64,000 nt of DNA from Dendrolimus kikuchii (GCA_019925095.2 CM034411.1:4999501-5063500); one strand, 5' to 3'. Shown: positions 1-12,645, counted from the stretch's first letter. Notes: generated by a model not told the origin, from the sequence alone. A program made the numbers and translations.

Positions 1-382
1 ATTACCAAAAATTGTGACTAGATGTTCGAAATTAAAATTCCGAAATTTACTGAGAAATCAACCCTCACCGGCTCACCCCTCAAGACAAAAATCTACCATT
101 AATACCCTTAAAAATTTACCCCTCTGTTCACCCCTGCATCTATGTACTTTCCGGGCGGGGGTAAAAATGCACTCAGTCATTACATTAAAAGATATAATTA
201 AGGGGGTGGGAACACCCTATGAAGGGAAATTCGCCTTCTTTTGACGTTTTATACACCCCTTTTCTTAAACCCTCGGTTACGTCGATATCGTGAATGCTAG
301 ATGTCTTTTTATTTTATTTTAATATTATACAAAATATCAAAACGCATATTAAGAATTAGCAATTAAAAAATAACAAGCGCTA
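1..382. other. Non-coding start of window
   Basis: No convincing gene or repeat. Bases 60-285 are less AT-rich and contain C-run and G-run patches, with short ORFs lacking coding character. I recognise nothing. Confidence 0.4.
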
Positions 383-686
383 TTTTTTTATTGCGTAAAT
401 TCAGCAGACAGACAGACGGTGCACCTGATGGAAAGCGGTCACCACCGCCTATGAACATTTGTAACATCGTAGGTGCTACCCATGTGCTGCCGCTGTCTAA
501 AGGGAGATTGAATCTTGGCCATTAATGCCGGAACACAACTCAAGATTGTTATAGCGCCATACCCCAGACGAGGAGTGGTAGCTATCCAAACGAGAAAATA
601 CCTGGCTGTGGGTTGTTTTATCGCCTCTTACGACAGGCCGCCAGGCCGCAGGAAATTCTATTCATTCTCCGTTCCTGCACGGATAA
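383..686 (-). mobile_element. CGS SINE-like element, near full length, divergent
   Basis: The minus strand reads head CGTGCAGGAACGGAG (right end), then the GTCGTAAGAGGCGA block, the TTGTGTTCCGGCATTA block, the GATGGT..TCCATCAGGTG tail block and a poly-A seen as TTTTTTTATTG at the left. It has many substitutions against other copies, so it is an old insertion. No target duplication is obvious. Confidence 0.8.
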
Positions 687-2089
687 ATAAAATTATTTTC
701 TTTCTTTCTTTCTTTCAAAACAACTAAAGTCTCATTCAAAAATTTATCTCGTAAGAAAGGAAATGGTATTAGATACACATATTGAATTGGATATTCAAAA
801 AGCTACATTCAATAAATAAAAAAACTTCGTTTGTCTATTAATGAACTAAATAAATTCTTGGTCAAAAATCTTTATTAAGTTATTTTATACTTTTTAGTTT
901 TTGAAGTCGGTTTTTAGCTATGGATAGGCCTACGAAAGGTGCCGCGCGCCTTAAAAAATATAGGTCCCAAGAAACGGGAACGGTTTTTTTTTTATAAAAA
1001 ACTGTTCATAAAATGAAAACCACTGGGCCGAACTATGTCAAATTTTTAGGGGACTAAATGGCAACTATTCCGCATCAAACTAAAGAAGAAACACGTAAAT
1101 TGGATTATAAATCTCAGAGTAATCTGTGTACATACATAAAAAAAATCAAGTTAAGAACATCCTCCTTTTTGAAGTCGGTTAAAAATTGACATTAGACGGG
1201 GATTGTCTAGTATATTAAAAAGGAAAATTATATTAAAAATAGCCTCATCCATTAGACCTTATAGAAACTGCACTCTCACTACCCCTAAGGAGGCTGTTTA
1301 AAGGAAATAACGGTAATAATTGCCGGTGGAGCCTCATATTCAAGTTTTATCGTTCTTTAAACTACGTTAATGCTAGATCCCCCAATTTCACGAAACTGTT
1401 GTTAACTTGTGTCTTTAATTTGTTATTTGATTTTAAATACTACCAAAATTGAAGTACATTATATGATTTCAATCCAATATATAGGCGCTATTTATGACAT
1501 TTTTAGAATTTTTCGCGTGTCAGTCTGTCTCGAAGACGCTCCGATGCGGCTCATTGAGTTTCAATAAAAAATTTAGCAATTTCATATTAAGTTTGTGTAT
1601 ATCTCATTACAATATATTAGAGAGTTTAGAAGATATGAATACAATGTCTAATTACCTGCTCTCACTAGAACGAACTGGTTATCACAGCTATTAGATTATA
1701 AACATTGTAGGACTAGAGGCCTTAAAACGGAATATTTATAGAATCGGTTAGCGAAATTCACTTTTATCTACTTATGTATTTACTGGTCCGTACAAGACAT
1801 AGCAAAAAGTTCCACTTAAAAATACTTAACATATACATAATATAAATTTGCGAAACCTAAGCATGAGATAGGTAAATTTAAAATCACACACAATATATAA
1901 CCACTTAATGATGATAAGAATTTAGAGACAAATTCAGATGAATATATAAAGTTTTAACAAACTTCTAAAAATAGATTATTTCACTACCAAAAAGTCAGAA
2001 GATTAATACTAAATCATATAAAGTTGATTAAAATACTAAATATAAATATTGAAAGACAATATTAATACTAATTGATAAATTAATTAAAA
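687..2089. other. AT-rich non-coding stretch with a 15-nt direct repeat
   Basis: Bases 698-716 hold a (TTTC)n run. TTTTTGAAGTCGGTT occurs twice in the same orientation, at 898-912 and 1166-1180, possibly bracketing an unclassified repeat of about 270 bp. No coding sequence is supported. Confidence 0.4.
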
Positions 2090-2385
2090 CTAGTTGTCGC
2101 CCGTGCTCGACATTCGATCATAATAATTAATGTCAAAGACTACTTCTATAATCACAGATTTCGCCAAGGCTACACTGCTAATTTGTCTTGAACAATAAAC
2201 AAAAGTAGTGTGTATAATGTTTTTTTATTGATTTAATGTATTTATTATGAATAATTTAGAAAAAAATTAGCATTCGTCGCTTCTTCTCTATATAAACTAT
2301 AAGTGTGAGAAATTTCATACTCCTCCGTCCGCGCAATTTTCGTAAAAAGGGTACAAAGTTTTTGCTCCACGTATTAATATATAGA
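2090..2385 (-). mobile_element. Helitron-like element, group Hel-3, uninterrupted copy
   Basis: On the minus strand it starts TCTATATATTAATACG and ends ..GGGCGACAACTAG followed by T, as expected for a non-autonomous Helitron (5' TC, 3' CTRR, insertion between A and T). It aligns with 58284-58829 through the block ATTGCGCGGACGGAGGAG. It carries the empty site for the element nested in that second copy: here the sequence runs CACACTTATAGTTTATATAG without interruption. Confidence 0.75.
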
Positions 2386-3490
2386 TAGAGATTTACTATA
2401 CGCTGTAATAAGTGATCATTTAAATTATTACACTGAAATTATATTTATTATTATAAATAAAAATTAAGTATAAATAACATAAGTAAATAATAAGCGTACA
2501 GTTTATTAAGAGAAAAAAACAATTTAAAAATAAAACGTGGATGAAATTTGCTTTAAAACGTTTGTCTTCGCAAATTGGCATCAATTCACATCCCCTTGCT
2601 CCGAGAGGCGTCAAAAAAGAGGAAAAAATAGGGAAAGGAGGCATTATCCCTGTTAATACTCGGGTTAATTTAATTCGCTCCTAATTCTATTTGTCGAGGA
2701 AAACGGGGAAGCGATAATTATGGAACGTTTTTTTCGGTGTAAATATTCTGGACTTTTTCAATATATTTGGACCCTTGTGAAGATTCAAAGCCTGCTTTTT
2801 AAGGTTCCGTAGTCATTTCGACAAAATCTTTAACATTACAGCATTAATTCTCCGAATGTACTAAATCCACATGATTGAAATTATACAAGAATGTGTAGTC
2901 TACACGCTGCTACATAATTATATAGGGAAAAAGCGAAATAACTAAAAATTAAGGATGGCACTCATACATTGTGTACGTGTAACTAATACATGATTGTTTT
3001 AAACTATAAAGGTGAACATTCTGTTATGTGTATGGCCACCAACATTTCAATTTATGTAAATATAATATATCCTTAGAAGTTTGTAGAAAAAATGACTGTG
3101 GCATACAAAGGCGGACGATAACGATTTGATAAGGGTTCCATTTGTAACTAAATGGTTACGGAACCCTACAAACAGTGAGTAAATGCACTATATATATTTA
3201 TATATATATACAGACGTCACGTCTAAGTGTGTAACATATTATGTGTAATACTAGTAAGACGAAGAGACCTAATTAAAAATAAAAATGTTTTTCCAACTTA
3301 CTTAAAATAAATTCACAAACATCACGGATTTGGTCAATTCTTTTAACACGGCACACTACACCTTTCCACTCTGAAATATCTTTCAAACTGACCACCGTAT
3401 GAACTGGACATTGATAAAATCAATATAATAATATAAGTAAAGTAACCCTTCTAATACCTGATACCGGTTTTTTGACAAAACGCTTTGAAA

Positions 3491-3535
3491 ATGACCGGTG
3501 TCCCTCAAGGGTCAATACTAGGGCCCATTGTCTAT
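3491..3535 (+). pseudogene. Relic of a LINE reverse transcriptase (GVPQGSILGP motif)
   Basis: The plus strand translates as MTGVPQGSILGPIVY. Residues GVPQGSILGP match the conserved RT motif of Jockey/CR1/RTE-type non-LTR retrotransposons, which normally lies shortly before the catalytic FADD box. Here the similarity stops at once: the next codons read KDWSIWFLLTLP then a stop, and no FADD box follows. Upstream bases also lack recognisable RT sequence. This is a very short decayed LINE fragment. Motif recognition is the only evidence, and 10 residues can in principle arise by chance, though this exact string is improbable. Confidence 0.55.
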
Positions 3536-3940
3536 AAAGACTGGTCAATCTGGTTTTTGCTGACCCTTCCTTAGTATATTGAAAATGAATTGTATTCTTT
3601 TGGACACTACGCAGCTGTCAAACTCGTTTTTTTAGTTTTATTATGCATATTTTAGAGTTCTAACTTTGCGTGGTATAATATTTTTGGATAATTTATTAGA
3701 TAGTATTTTGAAATGTTATTTAAAAATTTATTGGGATATAGCGATTTATATTAGGTATTTTAAATCTGTAACTGAAAATATTTTTAAGTGTTTATACCCA
3801 TACCATACCAGCAATCTAAGTGACACGTTATAAAATTAGCGTGAAAGTATTTTTTTATCTTAATTTCTTACTTCCATCTTTGTCCTCTTATTTAAGAACT
3901 GATTATTGTATATACGTACCTGCGGACGGTACGGATCATC

Positions 3941-3987
3941 AAATATATAGGTACTCCCGGTAAACTAAAATATATAGGTACTCCCGG
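3941..3987 (+). repeat. Short tandem duplication, 27-bp period
   Basis: The 20-nt string AAATATATAGGTACTCCCGG occurs exactly at 3941-3960 and again at 3968-3987, separated by 7 nt. It looks like a simple local duplication. Confidence 0.85.
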
Positions 3988-5852
3988 AATCTAAACTTTA
4001 TGGTTTCAAAGCGGCATGAAATGCTTAGATAAAAAGAACCCAAATACTGTTCCAATCAATACTCATGATAAGTTTTTGACAGAAAATTAATTAATAAAAA
4101 TAAACTGGTTAAAATTAATTATATAACTGTAGGACACTAGTCATTTTTAAGAAATATTTGGATTTTTGTTTTTAAAGTATCAATATATAAGAACCTGAAA
4201 TATTTCAACTATCAAGTCATTTTGACAGCAGTCACATCAAAATTGATTAGTTCAAAAAGCATATCTAAATCAATTTCATTGGGCTTATTTTCATAACTTT
4301 AAGTGAAACTTCCAATGATTGGAAAACAGATCTTACTTTCAGTTACATAAAAGTAGCAATAATGTAAATCGTCTAGCGTTTCGTACTGTCTACTAGGTAG
4401 TAATCTAAAGAATACCCGCAATATAAACAATTTATAAGAACCGCCTACCACAGCCCGTTATTACCTATATGCCCTTGCGTATTTTCAAACGACCAGGGCT
4501 GTATCGCATGTACAATAAATGTATTTATTTACAATTACTTTGCACCTTTTTGTTTTGATACTCTGTTTACTTATATACATACATATTATGCATGATATTA
4601 AGTTAAAATATAATTAATGTGTTATAGAATAGTGTAATCAAAATGACATTTTGAACAAATTTGGTACCAAGAACTTCATACAAACGTGCAACAGATGAAT
4701 AAAAGGAGATAAAATGAAATATTTGTAATATCCACCATATCATCCGTTTTGTGTTATAAAAGAACTTTTGTTAATTTTCAGTCTTCTTATTAATCCAAGA
4801 TTTCATTTATTCCCATTTTTTTGTATTAACAAGCAGACAAGCAATACAGTAAAGTAGGTACACCTGTTATAAAGGGCATCGTCTCCTATTTCTTTTATCA
4901 GGTTCATCAATACGTTGCCACCCTAGAAATTTTTTGACGTTCATCCTCATTAACCCCATGAGTAGCGCAGGGTGAAAACTTCGGCAGACATTTCAGACCG
5001 TTCTTGTACGCGGAATAAAAGTTCTAGAGAACCGTCGCGTAGATAAGCGGGGTCTCAGGGGAATGAGAATGAACATCTCGTCAATGATAGATGTTTTTAT
5101 AAAGTAACCCTGTATTCTTAAATGCAACTCGTATATGGCCACGTATCTTTATGCTAGTATCCTCATCTGAGCATTAAATATCGGTTTAGCTGGATGGCGC
5201 TCGATGCGTCCGCTTTAAAGCCCGTGGTTCGCTTTTCTACTTTTTCCTCTCCACTTCTACTCCAATATAATACTCCACTTCCACTTCACACTTCCTCGGT
5301 CTTCGACATAAGACAGTGCGAAATTGAGTTTTGGAACCTCACGGATATGATTCTTCTCAACGTCAATCCAGTATTTCTTGAGACAAGCTCTTCTACTGAG
5401 ACCTGGCGAAGGCAATATGGCTTGATATGTGTTTCCCACAATACTAGCCAGCCTTTGTAAATCTTGATGCTTATGATAAAATAAATTAGTGATTGATAAA
5501 TTGATCGTAAGTACATGCCTGCATCCAGAAACTACCCAATAGCACCAAACACGCGAAAGCTCTATAAAATTTCAATCAAATGAAAGATGTCGGTTTTTCA
5601 TCGATTATTTTATAAATTCAACTTAAGTTGACTGGTACGGCCCCTTTATTAGCATTGTTTGCCATTTCCCAACATATAAAATGTCGAATTTAATTTGATA
5701 AGTTCAAACTTTTGAAATTCAGCGTGCTATCACGGCATAGTATACATGTATCTAGTAATAATATAAACGCCCTATTGGTAACTTAGTGTAAAAGATGGTC
5801 AAACTGCCACGCTTGTTTTTGGTTAATTGGAGGGTTTTATACATTATCATGG

Positions 5853-5960
5853 TTGTATTGTGTTCTGACATTAGTGCCAAGGTTCCAGCCTGCCTTTAGA
5901 GAGAGCGGCAGCACATTGGTAGGAGCTTTGGTGCTACAAATATCCATAGGCGATGGTTTC
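5853..5960 (+). mobile_element. CGS element, 3'-half fragment
   Basis: Contains the CGS middle and part of the tail (TTGTGTTCTGACATTAGTG through ATCCATAGGCGATGGT). It is cut at 5960, exactly where the next CGS copy starts with ATCCGTGCAGG. The two copies are head-to-tail, and the rest of this copy does not reappear after 6250. Confidence 0.7.
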
Positions 5961-6250
5961 TATCCGTGCAGGAACGGAGAAAGAATACAATTTCCTGCTG
6001 CCGGGCGGCCTCTCGTAAGAGGCGACAAAACAACCCACAGCTAGGTATTTTCTCGTTTGGATAGCTACCACTCCTCGTCTAGAGTATGCCGCTGTAACAC
6101 CCTTGAGTTGTGTTCCGGCATTAGTGACCAGGTTCCAGTATCCCTTAAGAGAGTAGCAGCGCATTTGTAGCACCTTTGGTGTTGCAAATATTCATAGGCG
6201 TTGGTAATCAGATGGACCGTCTGCCTGTCTACTGAACTTATAAAATAAAA
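5961..6250 (+). mobile_element. CGS SINE-like element, full length
   Basis: Complete head (ATCCGTGCAGGAACGGAG), middle and tail, ending in an A-rich run. It directly follows a truncated copy of the same family. Confidence 0.85.
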
Positions 6251-8004
6251 AATCATCAATCTCGATTTTTAACATTTCTCAAACTGTTCTTGTTAGCAAA
6301 ACTGCCAAATCTTATATGTTCGCTGGCTACTATTCAAACCTTAGATTACTTTATATAGCTATCTTCATCTATCATGTGAGTTTCCCTAATTAAATTAATT
6401 TCATTTTATAATAATTAACCAGTCTTTAGTTTTGCATTTAAATAAATCTAGGAGTTTTCTATATTTCTTAGATATTTACTTAAGTATGAACTTGCATACT
6501 CTGATGCCTCGTCCTTAAGAAAGGGTCATGTTAGACTAAAACAAAAAAGAAGTATACTCCAACGTGTTCTATCAATAACTATTAACAACCCTTCACAAAA
6601 TCAATAAGTTCCGCTTTACTAGTTAACCCTCTCACAGCATATGGTCATCGGTTAGTTTTTACCCATTTAACAGTTTGAATGCGTATGCAACTATACACAT
6701 ATAAATCCTTTTTAGAAATACGAGTATATATATATCGATCGCCTTTCCTTACTAATAATGTCGGTAGTACAAATAGTTACATCTTCGTTTTTCTTTTTAT
6801 TTCATCAAAAATCTAATAAAATAGATATTTTATTGTCTATTAATATTTTTTCTATATTGCTATGATCTCATCGATGTCAAATATACTCTCTTATATCTAA
6901 ACGATACGATCGGCCATTTCCTTAATCAAATAAGAATATTACATTTTTATTTATTATGTGATTAGCACCTGTTTTGTATAGAGTAGTTCTCCATAATTTA
7001 CCTCAATTTTATGTAACAATAATTATCTATAATATGATGTGGTAATTGTGTAGATTATAATTCAGGGTCTCTCAATTGTATATAGGCGGTACTCATTACA
7101 TTTTATTTTCATGTTGGCAGACGCGATAGATTTATACTGTGTTCGGTTTACTTTATTACATGTAAAAATTTCGGTATAATATTTTATATAAAATATTATC
7201 TCAAATTTCCAAACAATAATGTATTAAATTCTTTTCATTGATAACCCTTTAATTAAAATAGTTTATCAATTACTACAATCCGCTGTCGGTTGTGTCAATT
7301 TGTTAAATTTCTTATACTGTGTAATTGTTGCAGGGATGGCGAGGTGTTCTAAAAATGCTTGTCGAGTGTAATAAGTCAGTGTTTGTAATATGTTAAAACC
7401 GTAAGGTTCTCTGACTATAACTATGTGACCAGTTGCTGTTCTTTTATTACCATAAACCCTTCTGAGTTGTTGCAAGTATTACATTATTTTACTACTTTAT
7501 ATATACTTTCGAATATCATCATTATTTTAATCACATGACGAACTGTGAATGGCTTTCTTTTAAAAAGCATGTTTTACACATTTGACTTTGCTAACAACCC
7601 TGTGAGGTGCTGCTTGCATGCTTTCAAAGAGCAACAAAAAAGTGACTTGCGTAGACATCTACATATACAGGATTTTAGAACGTTCCGGATTTAGAAACAC
7701 TACAGTAAAACAATGAGGACAAACTAAGTCCTACAATTTCACCCAGTCTCAGCATAATGCTGGACAACTAAAACCAGCGATGTTTTTCCGCCTGGTATCA
7801 GCAAACGAAGTCGCGAAGGACAATACAATATATAATAATATATAATTCAGTTAAATAATAATAAAACATAAAGTACAGATATTTTATTTACAGAACGATT
7901 ATAATCAATCAATATCTTTATCTACAAGAATGTAGTTTATGCAGGTGTTATACAATTGTAGATGCACAGTACATTCTACCATATAGTGGTGTACAAAATG
8001 AATT
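6251..8004. other. AT-rich stretch without recognised features
   Basis: No gene, RNA or clear repeat family. Bases 7735-7790 include CAGCATAATGCTGG and AACCAGCG, words shared with 21445-21655 and 54540-54590, perhaps a short LINE-tail relic. Confidence 0.35.
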
Positions 8005-8014
8005 AAAAATTATA

Positions 8015-8447
8015 CATACATACATAACTTCACGCCAGTCCCCTTGCGGGGTAGGCACGAGCAACAAAGCGCCATTTAGGCTTATTATTACACACCTCAC
8101 TTGCTTCTTTCACATTCATAACTCTTGTCATGCACGCTCGTCTGTTCTTAAGGCTCCTGAGATCACCTTCTGCTAGTACACGATCAATTTGATCATGGAA
8201 GGTTGCATTGTATATCTGTTTAGTCATTCTTTCATCATGCATTCTTTCCACATGCCCGAACCACCGGAGTATTCCTTTCCTTACCTTCACCCCGACACTC
8301 TCTTTCAGACCAACTCTCTTTCTTACTTCGGTATTACGAACGCGGTCCGCGAGCGTCACTCCGCAGATTTTGCGCAGTGCTCGCATCTCGACCGCGTTTA
8401 CTCTACTTTCATGCTCTCTCTTCCATACCCAACTCTCGCTTCCATAT
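8015..8447 (-). mobile_element. 5'-truncated RTE-like LINE insertion with target duplication
   Basis: A minus-strand 3' end of a non-LTR retrotransposon. The tail is (ATGT)n, seen on the plus strand as CATACATACATAAC. The insertion is flanked by the 10-bp direct repeat AAAAATTATA (8005-8014 and 8448-8457). Short-tandem-repeat tails without poly-A are typical of the RTE clade. Confidence 0.85.
8030..8446 (-). pseudogene. RTE-like LINE ORF, C-terminal end of RT protein (fragment)
   Basis: The frame is open from the 5' truncation point to the stop. It begins YGSESWVWKREHESRVNAVE, continues MRALRKICGVTLADRVRN and then LRWFGHVERMHDERMTKQIY, and ends AYPARGLA. The YG(S/A)E.W..., R(W)FGHVERM and NRRACMTRVMN segments are the usual C-terminal landmarks of RTE-type endonuclease/reverse transcriptase proteins, downstream of the catalytic RT core, which is missing. 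Compared with 45062-45373, about 13 residues (KVDGCRSRGRPRH) are deleted in frame between IYNA and TFHD. This is the longest C-terminal piece of the family in the window and lets the shorter copies be placed. It is not a functional gene: no start, endonuclease or RT catalytic region. Confidence 0.8.
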
Positions 8448-8457
8448 AAAAATTATA

Positions 8458-11074
8458 ATTTACATAAATATTCTAATTTAGAAAAATGACAATTTTTGGT
8501 AATATATAAGCAATTAATTAATGTCAAGAGAAGAAATAACAAATAGATCACTAAGATTTTCCATATAGATAATAACGACAAGCACTTTTTTTAAGAAATT
8601 CATCTACAGTATAGAAACACTCTTTAATCAGCCACTTTTTTAAGACCACAGTGAATTTTCTTGAGGGTAATAAATATAACTTCTTGCATTCTTGGTCCAT
8701 GAAAATCATAATCAAATTCTGATTTTTGGCGAGAATTTAAAACAATGTTGAAAGTGAACTATCAGGTGTAGGACAATTAGTGAAATTTCAAATGTTAATT
8801 TTTTTGAAGCTGCTAAAAGAAGTCCCTCGTTTAGCGTCAGTCAAAGACCTATAAACAATTTGTCTGAAGCTTTGCTTGCAGATTATTTTAAAACTTGAAA
8901 TATTCTTGAATACTTGATGCTGGCTAGATACACAAATCTAGGTCGGTATCAAGTGAAAACATATCCAAAACATTTTTAGCTTTGTTAACTTTAACGGCCA
9001 CTTTGGTTGAGCGGACTAAGCCTTTGCCGGCCTAACTCACTGCAACGCAGACGCTCCAGGTTCGCGATTCCTGGCATGGTAAATTTCGGAAACGAATTTT
9101 CTGCGATATATACTATGGTCTGGGTGTCTGGGATCAGCCCCAGAGTAGTCCATTGTATATCACTCATAACACAAGCGTAACTTGCTTAATTTGGGGAATA
9201 CAATATGTGTGTTTGTTTGCCGAATTTAAAAAACTTTATTATTAGAACGCAGACCAGACTTACCGTCTTGCATAACCCGTTACAAAACGTGTTTTTTACA
9301 TTCCAACAATACACAGAAGGGACATCTGCTTGACCTTTCACCCTTTGTCCTGACAATAGAAGCGGTAAGAAGGGGTCACTCGCTGGTCAAAACCGGATTT
9401 GACCGGTGCAAAGCGGTTCTTTCCGCACTATTGTCAGCAAAAAAATACGTGACTCTTACAATAGATTTGGTAATCGATAAAGACATGCTTTGTGTGTTGT
9501 TATTATTGTACATCGATGGGTTATTTTAGGGTAAACGATTTAATCAAATCTTGGATCAGTGCCTTTAAGGAAAATACCAATGTTTTATACTAATATAATT
9601 CGATATAAATCTATTCATAGTAAACGTAGTCCACTTTTACAATATTTTGTTTTTGCACACGTCCTCACCCATGTAAATTTTAGTGAAAGAAAAAAATTTG
9701 TATCACAATGAAAAATATTTTGTCTTATATGGTAAACAAACAGATTACTATCAATTAAAGTTACATCAATAAGTAGGTACATCATATTGAGCTAAACTAT
9801 TTCATTTAAGAGACATCAGTTTTAATATACGTACGTTCAGGGCTGATCTTCATCGTTTATGCTCTCATATCTGCCTCTTCATGGGCCTAAATCGGATTAT
9901 AATATCCAAGGCTTTGAGAAGGAACAAACAAACAAATTCACTTATTGATTTGTTAATAAGTATGAAGCATGAATTCCCGTCGAGGCTACTATAAATTGTT
10001 ACACAAAAAACATTACAATCAAAAATCGAAAGTCACGAACTGGGCCTATTATGCACCATAAACAAACATCTGTGTCGGAACAATAAAGATTTCAAAACTT
10101 CAAAAAAAGAACGTCGTTAATATTATTGACAACCCAAACGATTTCATTCTCAACACGTGTTGTGTAGACTATCCTTAACTTTCGATTTCTTATATGATGA
10201 CATGTGTCCAGTGGTTTATAATGGCCATTTTGAAAATCGAACAACCTTATTCATCAGCATTCCCCATTCATGGTCCTGCATTGCAGTCCCCCTGACAGTC
10301 CGCGGCGTAATGTAGAACTGTGAATGTTGTTGCTCCTATAGCACAGAGCAGGATCCTTCTTGAGTCCTGCAAGCCCCGCCCACTGCAGGCCTGCAATGCA
10401 GGTTCGAATATAGGCCCCTTTGGATTTAAAAAAATATAACACGTATGACGTTAACTATTAATTTGAAAATAGAATATCAGTTTCGAATCGACCGTAAAAT
10501 TTGTTTTTGTTGGCATTTCAACAAAAAATAATAAACATGGGTTACCTTCATTCAACTTATTATTGAATCTTATTTCTACGTGACAAGGTTGAATTTTGAG
10601 TACATTTTACATGTTTAGCTGTGTCGTAAAGTTGTAAAGTGGTTGTCCGTCGGAAGTAAACCATTTCGAAATTCAATATGTTAAGCCTTTTCCATAAATA
10701 AACAAACGATCGACACCTTGTTATCTTGTAATCGATAGTCAAAGATTAAACATATATTTACTATTCACTTGTGAGATTACACAAAAATCTACATTTGTTT
10801 CCAAATACATCCGACGTTACAGTTAGGAATATACGTAATAAAGAAAACTTTGTAAGCACCCTGCAAAAACAACTTTACTGTACAAGAGTATTATAGTATG
10901 CATGGTCCAAAAATATAGAATAAAATCCCAAAAAAGCTGAAGGCTCTGAAAACTAGATTATTCAAATCACAATTTAAAAAATTACTAATAAGAAAAAGCT
11001 ATTATACAGTGTAACGGAGTTCCTTAATGATAAGTTTTAAATATAGGTAATAAGTTAGAATGTTAAGTGTTTAA
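8458..11074. other. AT-rich stretch, few recognisable elements
   Basis: Contains the hairpin at 9350-9437 listed separately. Bases 9000-9230 and 10250-10430 are more GC-rich and look repeat-like; the second repeats CTGCATTGCAG-type words. I cannot assign either to a family. No coding region is supported. Confidence 0.35.
9350..9437. repeat. 88-nt compound hairpin
   Basis: The ends CTGACAATAG (9350-9359) and CTATTGTCAG (9428-9437) are perfect inverted repeats. Inside, GCGG/CCGC and AAGAA/TTCTT continue the stem, and GGTCAAA (9385-9391) pairs with TTTGACC (9398-9404) around a 6-nt loop, with an asymmetric bulge between. The length is in the range of an insect pre-miRNA, but a small foldback transposon is equally possible. 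Confidence 0.6.
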
Positions 11075-11078
11075 ATAT

Positions 11079-11588
11079 TGTTACGAGTTTAGCGGGACTC
11101 GAATTAAAATGCCGTTGGAATTATTATAGAGTTTATTAGAACTGTACAAACACGTATAACACAGGTACAAATATAAACGAACACAACAAATCCAAACGTA
11201 ATGCAGAAGGTCGTAATTCAATAAAACGCGCAAAGTCCGTCACTATTAGATTCTCGTTATGTACACACGTCACGCCCGTATTGTAATCGTAGCTTGACTG
11301 CCCCCCTCCCTCAATCAGGCCATCGTTTTATACTGCACAAATGTAATGTGCCCGCCCGGCAACGTGGACCGAATTTCATAGAATCAGCATAACACCTGGC
11401 TAATAATTACAGCCGCAAGCCGCTATAAACGAGTACAATAAAACAATGGGCTGTTCTTTAGGAACGTATGGCAATAAATCAGTAAACAAAAGAAAACGAT
11501 CATAAAAGAATTACAATTAGTTCAAATGCCGAGAGGTAATAAAATGTGCTTCGTGGATTTTGTCTTTGTCGGGGGCTAAGTTGTAACA
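11079..11588 (-). mobile_element. Solo LTR, Ty3/gypsy-like family LTR-1
   Basis: A 510-bp LTR with termini TGTTAC..GTAACA, flanked by the 4-bp duplication ATAT (11075-11078, 11589-11592). Sense is minus: a TATA box lies at 11326-11332 and an AATAAA signal at 11132-11137. Two plus-strand copies at 31543 and 39739 share the whole length. No internal gag-pol is present, so it most likely arose by LTR-LTR recombination. Confidence 0.85.
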
Positions 11589-11925
11589 ATATATTTATAA
11601 TATTTGTACCATTCGTTAGAAACATATCCAAAATTAATTTGTGTATCATTTAGTATTTTGTTAAATTTAAGCTTATACATAATTATAAGATTGAAACATT
11701 AGTAATAATAATTATAAATAAATAAATATTGAAATAAGTATGTGCCTATATAATACATATATATTTTTAAATTGTACGCCCAACCAGAAAAAACATGTGC
11801 TCAGTATAAAATAACAAGACCTATTTGTATAATCATGTTTTTACGCAATAAATGATTTGATTTGACTAGTACTCTGATCCTTACGTCAATCCTTATTACT
11901 GAACCTTACTATTGGCATCACAAAA

Positions 11926-12081
11926 GTTGAGTTGTGTTCCGGCATAAGTGGCCAGGTTCCAGTTTCTTCTTCAAGCCGGCAACACCTCTGGTATTACTAA
12001 TGTCCATAGGTGACGGTATCCACTTTCTATTACAGTAGAGCCGTCAGGCTGTCTGCAGTGATTCAGCAATAAAAAAAATAT
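11926..12081 (+). mobile_element. CGS element, 5'-truncated, divergent
   Basis: Starts at the GTTGAGTTGTGTTCCGGCAT block and runs to ATTCAGCAATAAAAAAAAT. The tail words CATAGGTGACGGT and GCCGTCAGGCTGTCTGC identify the family. Confidence 0.7.
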
Positions 12082-12331
12082 AAACAGCTTTTTTAAATAT
12101 TTCATCGCTTCGAATCTTAAATGAGGCAAGCAACTTTTGTAGAATCTTTGAATGCAATTTTACTTAATTTCAAAAATAAAATAATGTTATCATTGAGCAA
12201 AATATCCTAAGTAAAATATTCGAAGTACTTCTACTAAATGTGGTATAACTTTGGGAAACCCAGTATATATGAATAATATATAATAAGTATGGAAAAATAT
12301 AGAAAGAAACATTATAATACATATATATACA

Positions 12332-12645
12332 CCAGCGGTTCCGGCAGACGTTATCCTGCCCTGAAAAATTAAAATCTAGAATCCGATTCTAGCGCCACCT
12401 ACCAGGTCTAATTGTGAATCTAAACCATCCCGGGACCACTCACCCACCAATTTTTTTTACACCTTGGGTTACAATGTTGAAGTTTTAGTAGAGATCCCTA
12501 TTTTTTTCTCGTAATAAATATAGCCTGTATTAATCTGGGATAATAGCATTCTAATGGTGAAAGAAATTTTGAAATCAGTCCAGTAGTTTTTGAGTTTAAT
12601 AGTTACAAAAATACATATATTTCCTTTGTATAACATTAGTACAGA
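12332..12645 (-). mobile_element. Helitron-like element, divergent Hel-2 type
   Basis: The minus strand begins TCTGTACTAATGTTAT after an A and ends AACGTCTGCCGGAACCGCTGG before a T (CTGG fits CTRR). The inner block GGTGGCGCTAGAATCGGATT is shared with the copies at 18017, 58371 and 61407. Confidence 0.65.

Larger units (their letters stand above)
2386..5852. other. AT-rich, mostly unclassified sequence
   Basis: Apart from a short RT-motif relic and a 27-bp tandem duplication listed separately, no gene or known repeat is recognised. Bases 5195-5460 are open on both strands, but the two readings overlap in shifted frames and neither resembles a family I can name. A (TA)n run lies at about 3187-3211. 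Confidence 0.4.

Noticed and set aside
5194..5516. Overlapping ORFs on both strands
   Set aside because: Neither frame matches a known family; minus-strand frames shift midway. Possibly a decayed LINE, but unsupported.
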